Shown piece by piece: positions 35,152 through 44,077 of a stretch of 64,000 nt of DNA; within the stretch, counting starts at the first letter, position 1, and each line of letters starts with the position of its first letter. The stretch covers positions 372,001-436,000 of the forward strand of contig NZ_LR134418.1 in NCBI RefSeq assembly GCF_900637865.1, written 5' to 3'. The translations under genes and the position numbers were made by a program. The notes beneath the pieces are model-generated. The model ran no database searches. It had not been told where the DNA came from and saw only the letters and a list, made by a program, of their open reading frames with translations. This DNA comes from Legionella adelaidensis (GTDB taxonomy: Bacteria > Pseudomonadota > Gammaproteobacteria > Legionellales > Legionellaceae).

Positions 35152-36041
35152 AAAAATTCCCCATTGTTTTTTCTCTTTTCGGCAGCGACCACTTTGCTCA
35201 TGCGATTCACCAAGCCCTAGGTTTTGAGATTGGTAAAATAACACTTCATCAATTTCCTGATGAAGAGGCCTCTATCAAAATTGAATCTCTAGTAAAAGAC
35301 AAGAATGTAATATTTATCGCACATTTAGAACATCCTAATAGCAAACTCCTTCCTCTTCTATTTGCCGCAGAAACAGCCAGAGAACTAGGCGCCCAAAAAA
35401 TAGGGCTAATTGCTCCTTACCTCCCTTACATGCGCCAAGATAAACAGTTTCATTCGGGCGAGAGCATTACTTCGAAATATTTTGCGAAACTAATCTCCAG
35501 TTATTTTGATGGTTTACTCACGATTGATCCGCATCTTCATCGTTGGCATTCATTAAACGATATCTACTCCATTCCTGCAAAAGCTTTACATGCGACAGAA
35601 AACATTTCTGCATGGATTAAAGTCAACATTCCTAATGCTATTCTCATCGGACCAGATACTGAGAGTCAACAATGGGTTTCTGAGATTGCCAAAAAAGCTG
35701 ACGCACCCTTTTTAATCCTAGAAAAGATAAGAAAAGGGGATCGTTTTGTGGAGGTATCAATTCCCAATATTGGTCTGTACCAAAATCACACACCTGTGTT
35801 AGTAGACGATATAATTTCAACAGCGGTTACCATGATAGAAGCCATCAAGCATTTAAAATCATTAAACATGAAAGCCCCTATATGTGTGAGCGTACACGCG
35901 CTATTTTCTGAAAACGCTTATGATAACCTACTAAAACTGGGCCCAGACAATATCGTAACTTGTAATACTATTGCACATGCTTCAAATAGGATTGATATAA
36001 AAAAAAGTATAATCGAATCTATTGGCACCTTGTTTAACTAA
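35148..36041 (+). CDS. prs: ribose-phosphate pyrophosphokinase (PRPP synthetase) family
   Basis: The 297-residue protein has the two phosphoribosyltransferase-like halves of PRPP synthetase. PYLPYMRQDKQF matches the ATP/ribose-phosphate region, TIDPHLHR the metal-binding histidine loop, and PVLVDDIISTAVTM the PRPP-binding loop. It is shorter and more diverged than housekeeping Prs (about 315 residues), so it is probably an accessory paralogue. It is translationally coupled to the phosphorylase. Activity on ribose 5-phosphate is the family function; here it may reclaim ribose from nucleotide breakdown. Confidence 0.87.
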   Translation: MKKFPIVFSLFGSDHFAHAIHQALGFEIGKITLHQFPDEEASIKIESLVKDKNVIFIAHLEHPNSKLLPLLFAAETARELGAQKIGLIAPYLPYMRQDKQFHSGESITSKYFAKLISSYFDGLLTIDPHLHRWHSLNDIYSIPAKALHATENISAWIKVNIPNAILIGPDTESQQWVSEIAKKADAPFLILEKIRKGDRFVEVSIPNIGLYQNHTPVLVDDIISTAVTMIEAIKHLKSLNMKAPICVSVHALFSENAYDNLLKLGPDNIVTCNTIAHASNRIDIKKSIIESIGTLFN

Positions 36042-36169
36042 GGAACAAAGAGCACTCCAAATATATATTATTATTGCTATGCAAAGCTGAATCGGAATAA
36101 CAGAAATTTGACCAAGATTGGATGCTTTACATGGAGAATGGCTTAGAAATGCATCGGATAAAAAGTATC

Positions 36170-36649
36170 TCAGGGTTTAGAAACGACCACTTTTACTTTC
36201 TCATACATTCCCGCTTCAAAATGGCCTGGAATATTACATGAAAATATAACATCATGACCTTGGTTTGCCCTAAACCTCCAAGTCAAATTTTTAGTTTCAC
36301 CGGGCTTAACTGTAATTGTATTGGCATCCTCATGAACCATATTAGGCATTGACTGCATCATTTTTTGATGCGCTTTTTGTTCTTCTTCATCCCCTATGGA
36401 AAATTCATGAGCTACTTTTCCTGCATTTTTAATCTCAAATGTAATCACTTCCCCATCCTGGGGCAACGGTTTCTCAGAAAAACTAAATCTCATGGTATCC
36501 AAAGCAATGACTTTAATTATTTTATTTGCTTTTGTTTCATTTGCAGGTTCCCCTATCGAACTTTTTTCATTGCTAGAATGAGAAATTGCATTTGTTGCGC
36601 TTAGGAAAAAAACAGTTACAAGAGTAGTTCTAAGTAATGAATTCAGCAT
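36170..36649 (-). CDS. cupredoxin-like periplasmic copper protein
   Basis: The 159-residue precursor has a signal peptide (to about ATNAIS) and one plastocyanin/azurin-type domain. The type 1 copper ligands are visible: His in AHEFSIG, then Cys, His and Met in FSCNIPGHFEAGM. The C-terminal strand ends KVKVVVSKP. It may buffer periplasmic copper or carry electrons. It is followed downstream on the same strand by nothing in this window and lies after the DUF305 gene in the reverse-strand series. Confidence 0.88.
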   Translation of the reverse strand: MLNSLLRTTLVTVFFLSATNAISHSSNEKSSIGEPANETKANKIIKVIALDTMRFSFSEKPLPQDGEVITFEIKNAGKVAHEFSIGDEEEQKAHQKMMQSMPNMVHEDANTITVKPGETKNLTWRFRANQGHDVIFSCNIPGHFEAGMYEKVKVVVSKP

Positions 36650-36700
36650 AATTAAACCTTAAATTTAAAATAATTGAGAGTTTATATAGTCAAATAATAT

Positions 36701-37165
36701 CTACCTATTGTTTTCTAAAGAAATTAATTTATTTTTCATCCAGTTAATTTCAGATTGTTGTGATGATATAATTGATTCGCACAATTTTTTAATTTCTTGA
36801 TCTTCAATAGGCGCTTCACCACACATTAATAAAGCACTCGCATGATGAGGGATCATTGACTTTAAAAATTCTTTATCAGATATCCCTGTTTGGTTTCTAA
36901 TACAAAAAATAAATACAATCAAAATAAGAACCATTAGTAGCACAAGAATTCCATTGAGTATTTTATTAGGGTACATTGAATTCATTAAAAATAATTCAAT
37001 CAATGCCATAGGAGCAGCCATCATCCCCGCCATATAGAATTGATTTAAATTATTATAAACATTTGTAAACCTATCGACCATCATGTACATCAGAATATAC
37101 ATTGCAATAAAAGATAATAGCGTCATTATTGAAAGCTTTAAATAACTCACTCCTGACTTATTCAT
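36701..37165 (-). CDS. DUF305-family membrane protein
   Basis: The product of 154 residues starts at the ATG 37165, which has AGGA eight bases upstream; an ATG 12 nt earlier has no better site. Three membrane helices occupy residues 10-100, with Met-rich helix ends (MYILMYMMVD, YMAGMMAAPM). The C-terminal part carries the DUF305 signature MIPHHASALLMCGEA followed by a helix ending in SQQSEINWMKN. DUF305 proteins are common in metal-resistance islands, but their biochemical role is not established. The His-His and Met residues could bind copper. Confidence 0.85.
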   Translation of the reverse strand: MNKSGVSYLKLSIMTLLSFIAMYILMYMMVDRFTNVYNNLNQFYMAGMMAAPMALIELFLMNSMYPNKILNGILVLLMVLILIVFIFCIRNQTGISDKEFLKSMIPHHASALLMCGEAPIEDQEIKKLCESIISSQQSEINWMKNKLISLENNR

Positions 37166-37188
37166 GTATTTCCTCAAATAAGTTTTAA

Positions 37189-37641
37189 TTACATTTGTGG
37201 GTTAAGAGAAAATATTCCTCTGAGCTGTTCTAAGATTTTTTGTAGTTTACCCCAATTGGATTTAGTACCCTCTTTATCTCCTGCATCCCCAGCTTTATCA
37301 AGACGAGTAGCAAGCGCATCCACATAACTTAAATTATCTTGGAGTGTTTGTTTCTGCTCATCCGATAGATCCTTGCTTAAAGCTGGAAGTGCATTTACTA
37401 AATCACGAATCGCAAAAGCGTGCTCATGAATTGAGGTGAGTTTGTTTTCTTGTATCGCTTGATCAATGGACGCAGCTTGCGTATCAATTTCTTTCCAGAG
37501 CGCAGGTATGCTAGTAGGAGTTTCTAGTTTGGGGGATTCAGTTGTATTGGCAAAAAGCTCTAAGGGTGTAGCCAAAATAAAAAGGCTGATTATAAAACTC
37601 AGCAAAATAGGATAGTATGTAGTGAATGGCATTCGTTTCAT
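37189..37641 (-). CDS. periplasmic helical protein of unknown function
   Basis: The 150-residue precursor has a long signal segment (to about LFANT) and a mature helical protein with no metal-binding motif I recognise. It begins 10 nt after the RND pump stop, with a GGAG-type ribosome site, so it is part of the second efflux operon. Similar small helical proteins follow heavy-metal RND genes in other bacteria, but I cannot name a family. A support role for the pump is inference from position. Confidence 0.7.
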   Translation of the reverse strand: MKRMPFTTYYPILLSFIISLFILATPLELFANTTESPKLETPTSIPALWKEIDTQAASIDQAIQENKLTSIHEHAFAIRDLVNALPALSKDLSDEQKQTLQDNLSYVDALATRLDKAGDAGDKEGTKSNWGKLQKILEQLRGIFSLNPQM

Positions 37642-37651
37642 GGTGTTTCTC

Positions 37652-40600
37652 CTAATTTTGTTCTTTTAATAATTTCTTTTGTTCCCGCCATTGTTCAATA
37701 GCATTATAAACTGTAGGTACAACAAGCATATTAAGCACTGTTGAAGTAAATAACCCGCCTAAAAGCACTTGTGCCAATGGTCGTTCTAATTCTTTACCGG
37801 CAGGTGACCCCCAAAGCAGTGGGAAAAGTCCTAGGGCGGCTGTTGCAGCTGTCATTAATACAGGAACTAATCTATCGAGGGTTCCATCAATAACCACTTG
37901 TTGTCGAGTTTTACCTTGTAAGCGTAACTGGTTGTAATGACTGACTAAGATAATCCCGTTTCGTGCAGCAATTCCAAATAAGGTAATAAATCCAATCATA
38001 GCAGCAACGCTCATCTCCCCACTAGCTATAAAAAGTGAAACCACACCACCGATTAATGCTAAGGGCAAATTAAACATGACCAAAATAGCCTCTCTAAACG
38101 TTCCAAAAGCCTTATGCAATAAGATAAGCATGATAAAGATGACTAGTACACCAAAAGCTAGAATCACTTTGGACGCTTGTTGTTGGCTTTCAAACTGTCC
38201 ACCGTATTGAATAAAATAGCCAGTAGGTAGCTTAATTTTTTCTTGTACCTCTTGTTTTACATCCGCGATGACGCTACCTAAGTCGCGTCCCTGCACATTA
38301 AAGCCAATGACTAATAATCGCTGCACGTTTTCCCGATTAATGGCAAAAGGCTGAGGCTCTACTTTAATTTCAGCAACTGCACGTAAGGGAATTTTACTTG
38401 AACTTTCTTCAGTTTGCCCATGCGCATCAATAAGCATATTTTGTATGGCTTTAGTATTAGCACGTCCTGGCTTATCCATACGTAGAAATAAATCAAAGGT
38501 GCGTTGACCTTCTAAAATACTTGATACACTCACTCCATTTAAAAGTACTTCTACGTCCTCTGAAATCTGACCTACATTAACTCCGTAACGTGCAGCTTTG
38601 TCACGGTCAATCTTAATGATTATTTGTGGAACATTAATCTGCTGTTCTTTATTCACATCTACAGTACCAGGAATCGATTTTAAAAGTGTTTCAAGGGACT
38701 GACCTAATTCGTTTAATGTGGATAAATTATCGCCAAATATTTTCACCGCAACTTGCGCTCGTACACCGGACAAAACCTCATCCATGCGATGAGCAATAAA
38801 TTGGCCGACATTAAAAACAGCACCTGGAATACTAGCCAAATCAGCACGAATATTTCTTAATAGTTTATCGGGTGCCATGGATTGGTCTTTATCGAAATCC
38901 AAAAGTACATCGAACTCACTCACATTAGGCGGTAATGCGTCCTCATCCAGCTCACTGCGACCAGCACGTTGGGCAATGGATACAACTTGCGGATATTTTA
39001 ATAAAGTATTTTGTACCTGCAAACCTAAGCGCATGGATTCTTCCAATGAAGTTCCAGGTAAAGTACTCATTGTCACAATAAAGTTACCCTCATGAAACTC
39101 AGGCAGAAATGAAGTACCAAAAAATGGAAGTAGAGTCAATGCACATACAAATGCCACAAGTGCCATTATGATCACTGCCTTAAAGTGAGACAAAGACCAA
39201 TGCAAAGCTTTTAAAAAATGCGTCTTTAGCCATATCACAAAACGCGTCTCTGAATCTGTTTCATGCTCCATTTTGCGCTCTACGCTGTAATTGCGTTCAT
39301 TTTGAGATAAAGCATGTAGTTGAACTCCCTTATCCTGTTCTTTTTCTCGAGAACGAACCAACAAGAAATAACACAACGCAGGAACCATCGTAATAGAGAC
39401 TACCAATGAACCTAAAACTGAAGCAATGTAGGCAATGGCTAAAGGACTAAAAATGCGCTCAGCAATTCCTGATAAAAAGAAAATGGGTAAAAAAACGAGA
39501 CTTATGATAATTGTTGCATAAACAACTGAGCTTCTTATTTCGAGGATGGCATCAAAAACCACTTCTATAGTCGGCAAAGGATTTTCCGCCTCTCGATTGA
39601 CTCTTAAGCGATGCACCACGTTTTCCACCGAAATGATCCCATCATCAACCACCTCGCCAATAGCAATAGCCATTCCTCCGAGAGTCATGGAGTTTATCCC
39701 AATCCCAAAATAGTGCAGCACTAATAAACCAATTACAAAAGAAACTGGCATCGATAGAAACGTAATGAATGAGGCACGCCAATTCATTAAAAATAAAAAA
39801 AGAATGGCAATAACTATGATTGCACCTTCAAGAAGTGCGCGGGTTAAATTATTAATCGCTGATTCAATAAAATTGGCTTGGCGAAAAACTTCGGTTTTTA
39901 GATCAACACCTACTGGTAAAGTCTGTTTAATGTTATTTAGAGCGTCCGCAACTTTTGCCGTAGTCGTTACAGTATCGGCACCATAGGCTTTGGATACAGT
40001 ACCAATCACTGCAAGTTTGCCATTATAAGCACCATCACCACGTTTTATTTCTCCACCGAAAGCTACTATTGCTACATTATTAATAGTGATCGGAATGCCC
40101 TTTCGAACTGTAATGACGGTTTTTTTAATGTCATCAAGCGATTGGATTCGTCCAACCGTACCTACCACAAGCTCAGTTCCTGCTTGATTAACAAAGGCAC
40201 CGGGAACATTTTCGTTAGCCGTGGTTAAGGCTTGTCGTACTTCTTCAATGGTAATGCCATAAGCTAGTAGTCGCTCAGGGATGAGGCGCACTTGGTATTG
40301 TTTTACTTCTCCACCAATGGATACAACAGAGGCAACCCCACCTAAAGCCAGTATACGTGGCCTAATAGTCCAATCGGAAAGGGTGCGTAAGGTTTCAGGA
40401 CTGGCTGTGTCACTGATTAGTGCATATTTTACAAGCCACCCCACAGCTGATGTGACTGGCAACATGTCAGGCGGGGTAACTCCCGGAGGGAGCCTCCCTG
40501 TAACTTGTTGGATGCGCTCATTAATGAGTTGGCGATTACGATAAATGTCAGTTTTATCATTAAAGACAACCGTAATAGTAGATAAACCCACCGAGGTTTT

Positions 40601-40852
40601 TGAACGAACGCTAGCAACACCGGGTGTCCCATTAATGGCACTTTCCAGAGGATAGGTGATTAAAGTTTCGACATCTTGCGTGGCCATTCCCGGCGCCTCG
40701 GTTTGAATAACCACTTGTGGTGGCGCAAATTCTGGGAAAACGTCAACTGACATTTGTTTTAAGGTGTAGCCACCTAAAAGACAAAGGATAATGGTTAACG
40801 CTAAAACCAATATACGATTATGAAGTGACCAGGCAATTAATTGAGTAAACAT
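37652..40852 (-). CDS. heavy-metal RND efflux pump, second system
   Basis: This 1066-residue protein is a complete HME-RND pump (12 helices, two large periplasmic loops). Its TM4 proton-relay segment reads AIGEVVDDGIISVENVVHRLR, unlike the CusA-type GAMVDAAIVMIENAHK of the other pump, so its substrate may differ (Czc-like divalent ions or Cu). A charged cytoplasmic insert lies around residue 500-535. The start overlaps the adaptor stop by one base. With the adaptor and channel genes it forms a CBA-type operon on the reverse strand. Confidence 0.94.
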   Translation of the reverse strand: MFTQLIAWSLHNRILVLALTIILCLLGGYTLKQMSVDVFPEFAPPQVVIQTEAPGMATQDVETLITYPLESAINGTPGVASVRSKTSVGLSTITVVFNDKTDIYRNRQLINERIQQVTGRLPPGVTPPDMLPVTSAVGWLVKYALISDTASPETLRTLSDWTIRPRILALGGVASVVSIGGEVKQYQVRLIPERLLAYGITIEEVRQALTTANENVPGAFVNQAGTELVVGTVGRIQSLDDIKKTVITVRKGIPITINNVAIVAFGGEIKRGDGAYNGKLAVIGTVSKAYGADTVTTTAKVADALNNIKQTLPVGVDLKTEVFRQANFIESAINNLTRALLEGAIIVIAILFLFLMNWRASFITFLSMPVSFVIGLLVLHYFGIGINSMTLGGMAIAIGEVVDDGIISVENVVHRLRVNREAENPLPTIEVVFDAILEIRSSVVYATIIISLVFLPIFFLSGIAERIFSPLAIAYIASVLGSLVVSITMVPALCYFLLVRSREKEQDKGVQLHALSQNERNYSVERKMEHETDSETRFVIWLKTHFLKALHWSLSHFKAVIIMALVAFVCALTLLPFFGTSFLPEFHEGNFIVTMSTLPGTSLEESMRLGLQVQNTLLKYPQVVSIAQRAGRSELDEDALPPNVSEFDVLLDFDKDQSMAPDKLLRNIRADLASIPGAVFNVGQFIAHRMDEVLSGVRAQVAVKIFGDNLSTLNELGQSLETLLKSIPGTVDVNKEQQINVPQIIIKIDRDKAARYGVNVGQISEDVEVLLNGVSVSSILEGQRTFDLFLRMDKPGRANTKAIQNMLIDAHGQTEESSSKIPLRAVAEIKVEPQPFAINRENVQRLLVIGFNVQGRDLGSVIADVKQEVQEKIKLPTGYFIQYGGQFESQQQASKVILAFGVLVIFIMLILLHKAFGTFREAILVMFNLPLALIGGVVSLFIASGEMSVAAMIGFITLFGIAARNGIILVSHYNQLRLQGKTRQQVVIDGTLDRLVPVLMTAATAALGLFPLLWGSPAGKELERPLAQVLLGGLFTSTVLNMLVVPTVYNAIEQWREQKKLLKEQN

Positions 40853-41820
40853 TAATGCTTATCCTCCTGGCTTGACTGCTTTGCACCGCCACCAGTTAAA
40901 GATAAAGTGTACAATTGCCGATTTCCCTGAGTAGCTACCTCATCATCAGGCACCAATCCCTTCATAATTTCAGTATAACTTTCATCACTGGCGCCAAGTA
41001 CTACTACTGTTCGCTCATAAGCTGAGCCGTTTTTCACAAAAACAAACGTCGTGTTATCTGCTTCAATTAAGGCATTATTAGGCACTGATAACGCAGCTTT
41101 AGTAAAACGCAATATCACATTGGCACGAACAAACATCCCTGGTTTTAACAGGGCTTCTTTGTTATCAAGAAGAATTTGCACGTTTACCGTGCGTGTTAAG
41201 GGATCTAGATTAGGTTCAATAAGAATGATCTTGCCGGGAAAAGCATTCTTTGGAAAACTTAAAGCATGTATATTAACGCTCTGGCCTATTTTTACTTTGT
41301 CCAAATCCTCTTCATAGACTTTGGCCACCGCAAGTAATTGCTCGCGATTACTGATGTGAAAAAGAACCGTATTAGGCTCAACCGCCTGGCCCAAACTAAT
41401 ATTTCGTGCATCAATTATTCCTGCAATGGGCGCTTTAACCTCTACACTTGGTGGGGGATTTCCGATTAATCTTGACTGTACAGTAGCGAGTACCTGCCCT
41501 TTGCCCACATTATCGCCTAAATTTGCTACTATATTTGTGACTGCCCCACTAATTCGGATACTGACGTCCGCTTGTGCATTAGGCATTAGTTGGAGTTGCC
41601 CATTTAGGGCTAAAAGCTCCGCCGTTGGACGTAGGGAAACTTTAGCCACTTCAAGGCCAAGTTTTTTGGTTTGTTCTGGTGTCAGCGTGACGGACTGTGC
41701 GGGCCCTGAGGTATTCACCTCGATTTCATCTCCATGGGAGAACAGCCGCGGTGTGTAAAGAAAAACACTCATAAGGAGAATAAGAAACAATCTCTGTCGA
41801 ATAAATCGGTATGTAATCAT
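40852..41820 (-). CDS. RND adaptor (membrane-fusion) protein, second system
   Basis: The 322-residue protein has an N-terminal signal helix (residues 10-25), a lipoyl-like barrel-sandwich domain (GDNVGKGQVLATVQ and its partner half), and the beta-barrel and membrane-proximal domains of the HlyD/CzcB class. It is shorter than the CusB of the first system and lacks both the heavy-metal-binding segment and the CusF domain. Start and stop overlap both neighbours (4 nt with the channel gene, 1 nt with the pump), so the three are translated together. Confidence 0.92.
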   Translation of the reverse strand: MITYRFIRQRLFLILLMSVFLYTPRLFSHGDEIEVNTSGPAQSVTLTPEQTKKLGLEVAKVSLRPTAELLALNGQLQLMPNAQADVSIRISGAVTNIVANLGDNVGKGQVLATVQSRLIGNPPPSVEVKAPIAGIIDARNISLGQAVEPNTVLFHISNREQLLAVAKVYEEDLDKVKIGQSVNIHALSFPKNAFPGKIILIEPNLDPLTRTVNVQILLDNKEALLKPGMFVRANVILRFTKAALSVPNNALIEADNTTFVFVKNGSAYERTVVVLGASDESYTEIMKGLVPDDEVATQGNRQLYTLSLTGGGAKQSSQEDKH

Positions 41821-43124
41821 TTACACTCTTCCTTTGATGGAAAATCAGGACAAATTCCTTTTAGATGTCTTTCCCCAATGGCAGTACAAAGAGCCACATA
41901 GGATTGATAATATTTTTCCACCGTTGTTAAATAAGTCGCTTGCAAATCATTTTGCTGCCTTTGAACCTGTAATACATTCAACAAAGACATTTGACCGTTT
42001 TGATAGGCATCGCGTGCAAGTTTCACATTAGCAAGCCCTAATCGAAGAGAAGTAGACTGGGTTTGCAAAAGACTTGTGGTAAGTGTTTGTACTTGGCCAT
42101 AATTGCTCATAACTTCAGTTTCAATGGTAAGATTTATAGCGTCAATAGCCATTAAAGCTTGGGTTCTCGTAGCACTTGCTTCTAAAATTCTTCCCTGATT
42201 GCCACTCAATAAGGGTAACGGAACCGATAACGTTAAATTCAACGTTTTATCAGCCTGCTGGGGTGGAGCTCCGTCAACCACTATTTTATCTTGTTGAACA
42301 CCAACGCCTAGAGTCCAATCAGCAAAACGCTCCGCTTTAGCAAGGGCTCGATCAGCGAGTGCTCGCTGATGGGCGAGCAATAAGCCTCGTCGGTCTGGGC
42401 GATATTTCAGAGCATGATTAACCAAATCAGGTAATGGAGGCAGAGCTTTTGGTATAACGATTGTTTTACTTATTCTAAGAGGCTTACTTGGATTTCTGCC
42501 AATTAATTGATTTAAAGTTGCATACTGGGTAATGAGTTGACTTCGCAAAAGCTGTTTGTCTTGTTCAATTCGCCCATATTCTATGCGGGCTATGTTATCA
42601 TCCAGCTCTGATACTTCAGCCGCATGATAACGTTCATGAATGACTCCAACCAGTTCCTTATTAATGCGCTGTAAATAATTTAATTGCTGCAAGCGATTTT
42701 CTGTTACGACCAAAGCATAGTAAGTATTTGCAACTTTTGAACTTAATTGACGTATTGCTTCTTGAATTTCCGCGTGGGCACGTTCAATATCAATACAAGC
42801 TACTATTTTTTGTTTAGCTATCCGGCCTGAAATAGGTAGTGCTTGACTCAAACCAATACTACGAGAATACTCACCTTCATCTTTAAAAAAACGATCATCA
42901 TTGTTTACTAGCTCTAATGATGGATTAGGCCATAACCCTGCCTGAACTAATTTTGCAGTCGCTATTGTCATTGCGTAACGGGAGGCTATTATATCTTTAT
43001 TGTGATGAATGGCTAATTGATTTAATTCCTTAAGTCCTACAGGCGCTTCTGCATAAGCTAGGATTGGGCACAGGCTTACTGCCATCCCTAAAGCTAAAAA
43101 CTGCTTACGCCGACCTTTGAACAT
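41817..43124 (-). CDS. TolC/CzcC-like outer-membrane channel, second system
   Basis: This 435-residue outer-membrane factor provides the exit duct for the second RND system. I use the ATG at 43124, which has AAGGA ten bases upstream and gives a signal peptide ending ILAYA; the frame is open up to 43241 but without a signal at its start. Two OEP repeats are visible (first around APVGLKELNQLAIHHN, second around LPPLPDLVNHALKYRPD). Because the first system's channel gene is frameshifted, this intact channel may serve both pumps. It begins the operon. Confidence 0.92.
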   Translation of the reverse strand: MFKGRRKQFLALGMAVSLCPILAYAEAPVGLKELNQLAIHHNKDIIASRYAMTIATAKLVQAGLWPNPSLELVNNDDRFFKDEGEYSRSIGLSQALPISGRIAKQKIVACIDIERAHAEIQEAIRQLSSKVANTYYALVVTENRLQQLNYLQRINKELVGVIHERYHAAEVSELDDNIARIEYGRIEQDKQLLRSQLITQYATLNQLIGRNPSKPLRISKTIVIPKALPPLPDLVNHALKYRPDRRGLLLAHQRALADRALAKAERFADWTLGVGVQQDKIVVDGAPPQQADKTLNLTLSVPLPLLSGNQGRILEASATRTQALMAIDAINLTIETEVMSNYGQVQTLTTSLLQTQSTSLRLGLANVKLARDAYQNGQMSLLNVLQVQRQQNDLQATYLTTVEKYYQSYVALCTAIGERHLKGICPDFPSKEECK

Positions 43125-43505
43125 CCATTTTCCTTGCGAAATCCTAAAATCAATTTTAGGTAAGTAACTCATATTAACACAGCTTACTACGAAGACTAGG
43201 CGTTGAAAATTACGGAATACAGAAAGGCCTTGCAGTATCAAAAAAGCTCATATAGTTTCTACTGCCGGAAAATATACAAAAGAGCCTAATGCTAGCAATT
43301 CTTTATGAGACATTCAGAGGAGAGCTTATGGATTTAAAAACTTTGAAAATTATAGAACTCGGATTAGAGTGCTGTGCTGCTGATTGAGTGCCCCCGTAAT
43401 TGGGAAAGACCCGGTAACTTTAGAGCAGACTTTAAAGTGGTACCAAAACTGGTACCAAAAAAAACAAAATCGCAAATTTTTAAGTTCTGAAGTTCTTGCT
43501 GGGCT
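43125..43505. other. gap between metal operon and tRNA, probable ICE right end
   Basis: No full gene is visible. A 19-residue frame at 43328-43387 (MDLKTLKIIELGLECCAAD) has an excellent GAGGAG ribosome site and may be the start of a gene cut by recombination, or a leader peptide. The stretch holds the 12-nt-period direct repeat described separately and runs up to the 3' end of the tRNA gene, where an integration junction is expected. Confidence 0.5.
43438..43460. repeat. tandem direct repeat near the attachment site
   Basis: TGGTACCAAAA occurs twice (43438-43448 and 43450-43460), separated by one C. Each contains a GGTACC palindrome. It lies 46 nt from the tRNA 3' end. Arm-type integrase or excisionase binding sites often take this form beside attachment sites; that role is inferred from position. 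Confidence 0.7.
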
Positions 43506-43582
43506 TGGTCGGGACGGAAGGATTTGAACCTTCGACCACTAGCACCCCATGCTAGTACGCTACCAGGCTGCGCTACGCCCCG
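43506..43582 (-). tRNA. tRNA-Pro (anticodon GGG)
   Basis: A 77-nt cloverleaf is encoded, including the CCA end. The acceptor stem CGGGGCG pairs with CGUCCCG (one G-U), the anticodon stem CUAGC/GCUAG encloses loop AUGGGGU with anticodon GGG, and the T-arm has GGUUCAAAUCC. The 3' end faces the metal/conjugation region. tRNA 3' ends are the usual targets of ICE integrases, so this is the likely attachment site. The opposite copy of the 3' end was not found in the window. Confidence 0.95.
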
Positions 43583-43624
43583 ATTGGGTTGGAATAATAG
43601 CTTTTCTTAATCAAAATAACAAGC

Positions 43625-43912
43625 TTACTTATTGTATGGAGGATATAATCTGGGTCTTAGTTTGGGTATAGACGTGGCCGTTTCTTCTTGTTCTTGTTCA
43701 ATCTGGTCATCGGTTCCATCTACTCCCGTAGTTTCATAACCAGGAATACCATCTCCCAAAGAATCTACTTGGTCCCCACCCACAAACTGGTTATGGAGCT
43801 CATCATTATCAGACCCTTCTAATTCTAGCTCTTGCTTTACCACTTCAGCAATTTCTTGCTCTACGGGATTAGAGAGGTTCGTTGTATCTGGGGGTGGTTT
43901 TAATTTTGACAT
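43625..43912 (-). CDS. small acidic protein of unknown function
   Basis: This 95-residue protein is very acidic and disorder-prone, with Asp/Glu-rich runs (ELELEGSDNDELHNQF, GTDDQIEQEQEE) and a proline-rich basic tail (KLRPRLYPPYNK). There is no signal peptide or membrane segment. A GGAAAA sequence precedes the ATG. It is divergent from the large gene at 44078 and just outside the tRNA. Composition of this sort occurs in many small Legionella proteins; no function can be assigned. Confidence 0.6.
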   Translation of the reverse strand: MSKLKPPPDTTNLSNPVEQEIAEVVKQELELEGSDNDELHNQFVGGDQVDSLGDGIPGYETTGVDGTDDQIEQEQEETATSIPKLRPRLYPPYNK

Positions 43913-44077
43913 TATTTTTCCTTATTCAAACACTACATATTATAAGTTTAGCTAATGGAAGAGTTTATTTTGCAAAATCCCCTGGAATAAAGGTGTCTGA
44001 TTATGCTTAATACTCTCTTAATTTTTCTTTGTTATCCTGCTATTTAATTATTGTAGTTATTATGGAATGTTGTAGAA

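Noticed and set aside
43371-43425. A possible third hammerhead or copy of the RNA domain (CTGATTGAG followed by CCCCC and GGGAAAG)
   Set aside because: The core needs CUGANGA and here one base is extra; no GAAA with a following stem III and cleavage C can be placed, and no stem I pairs.
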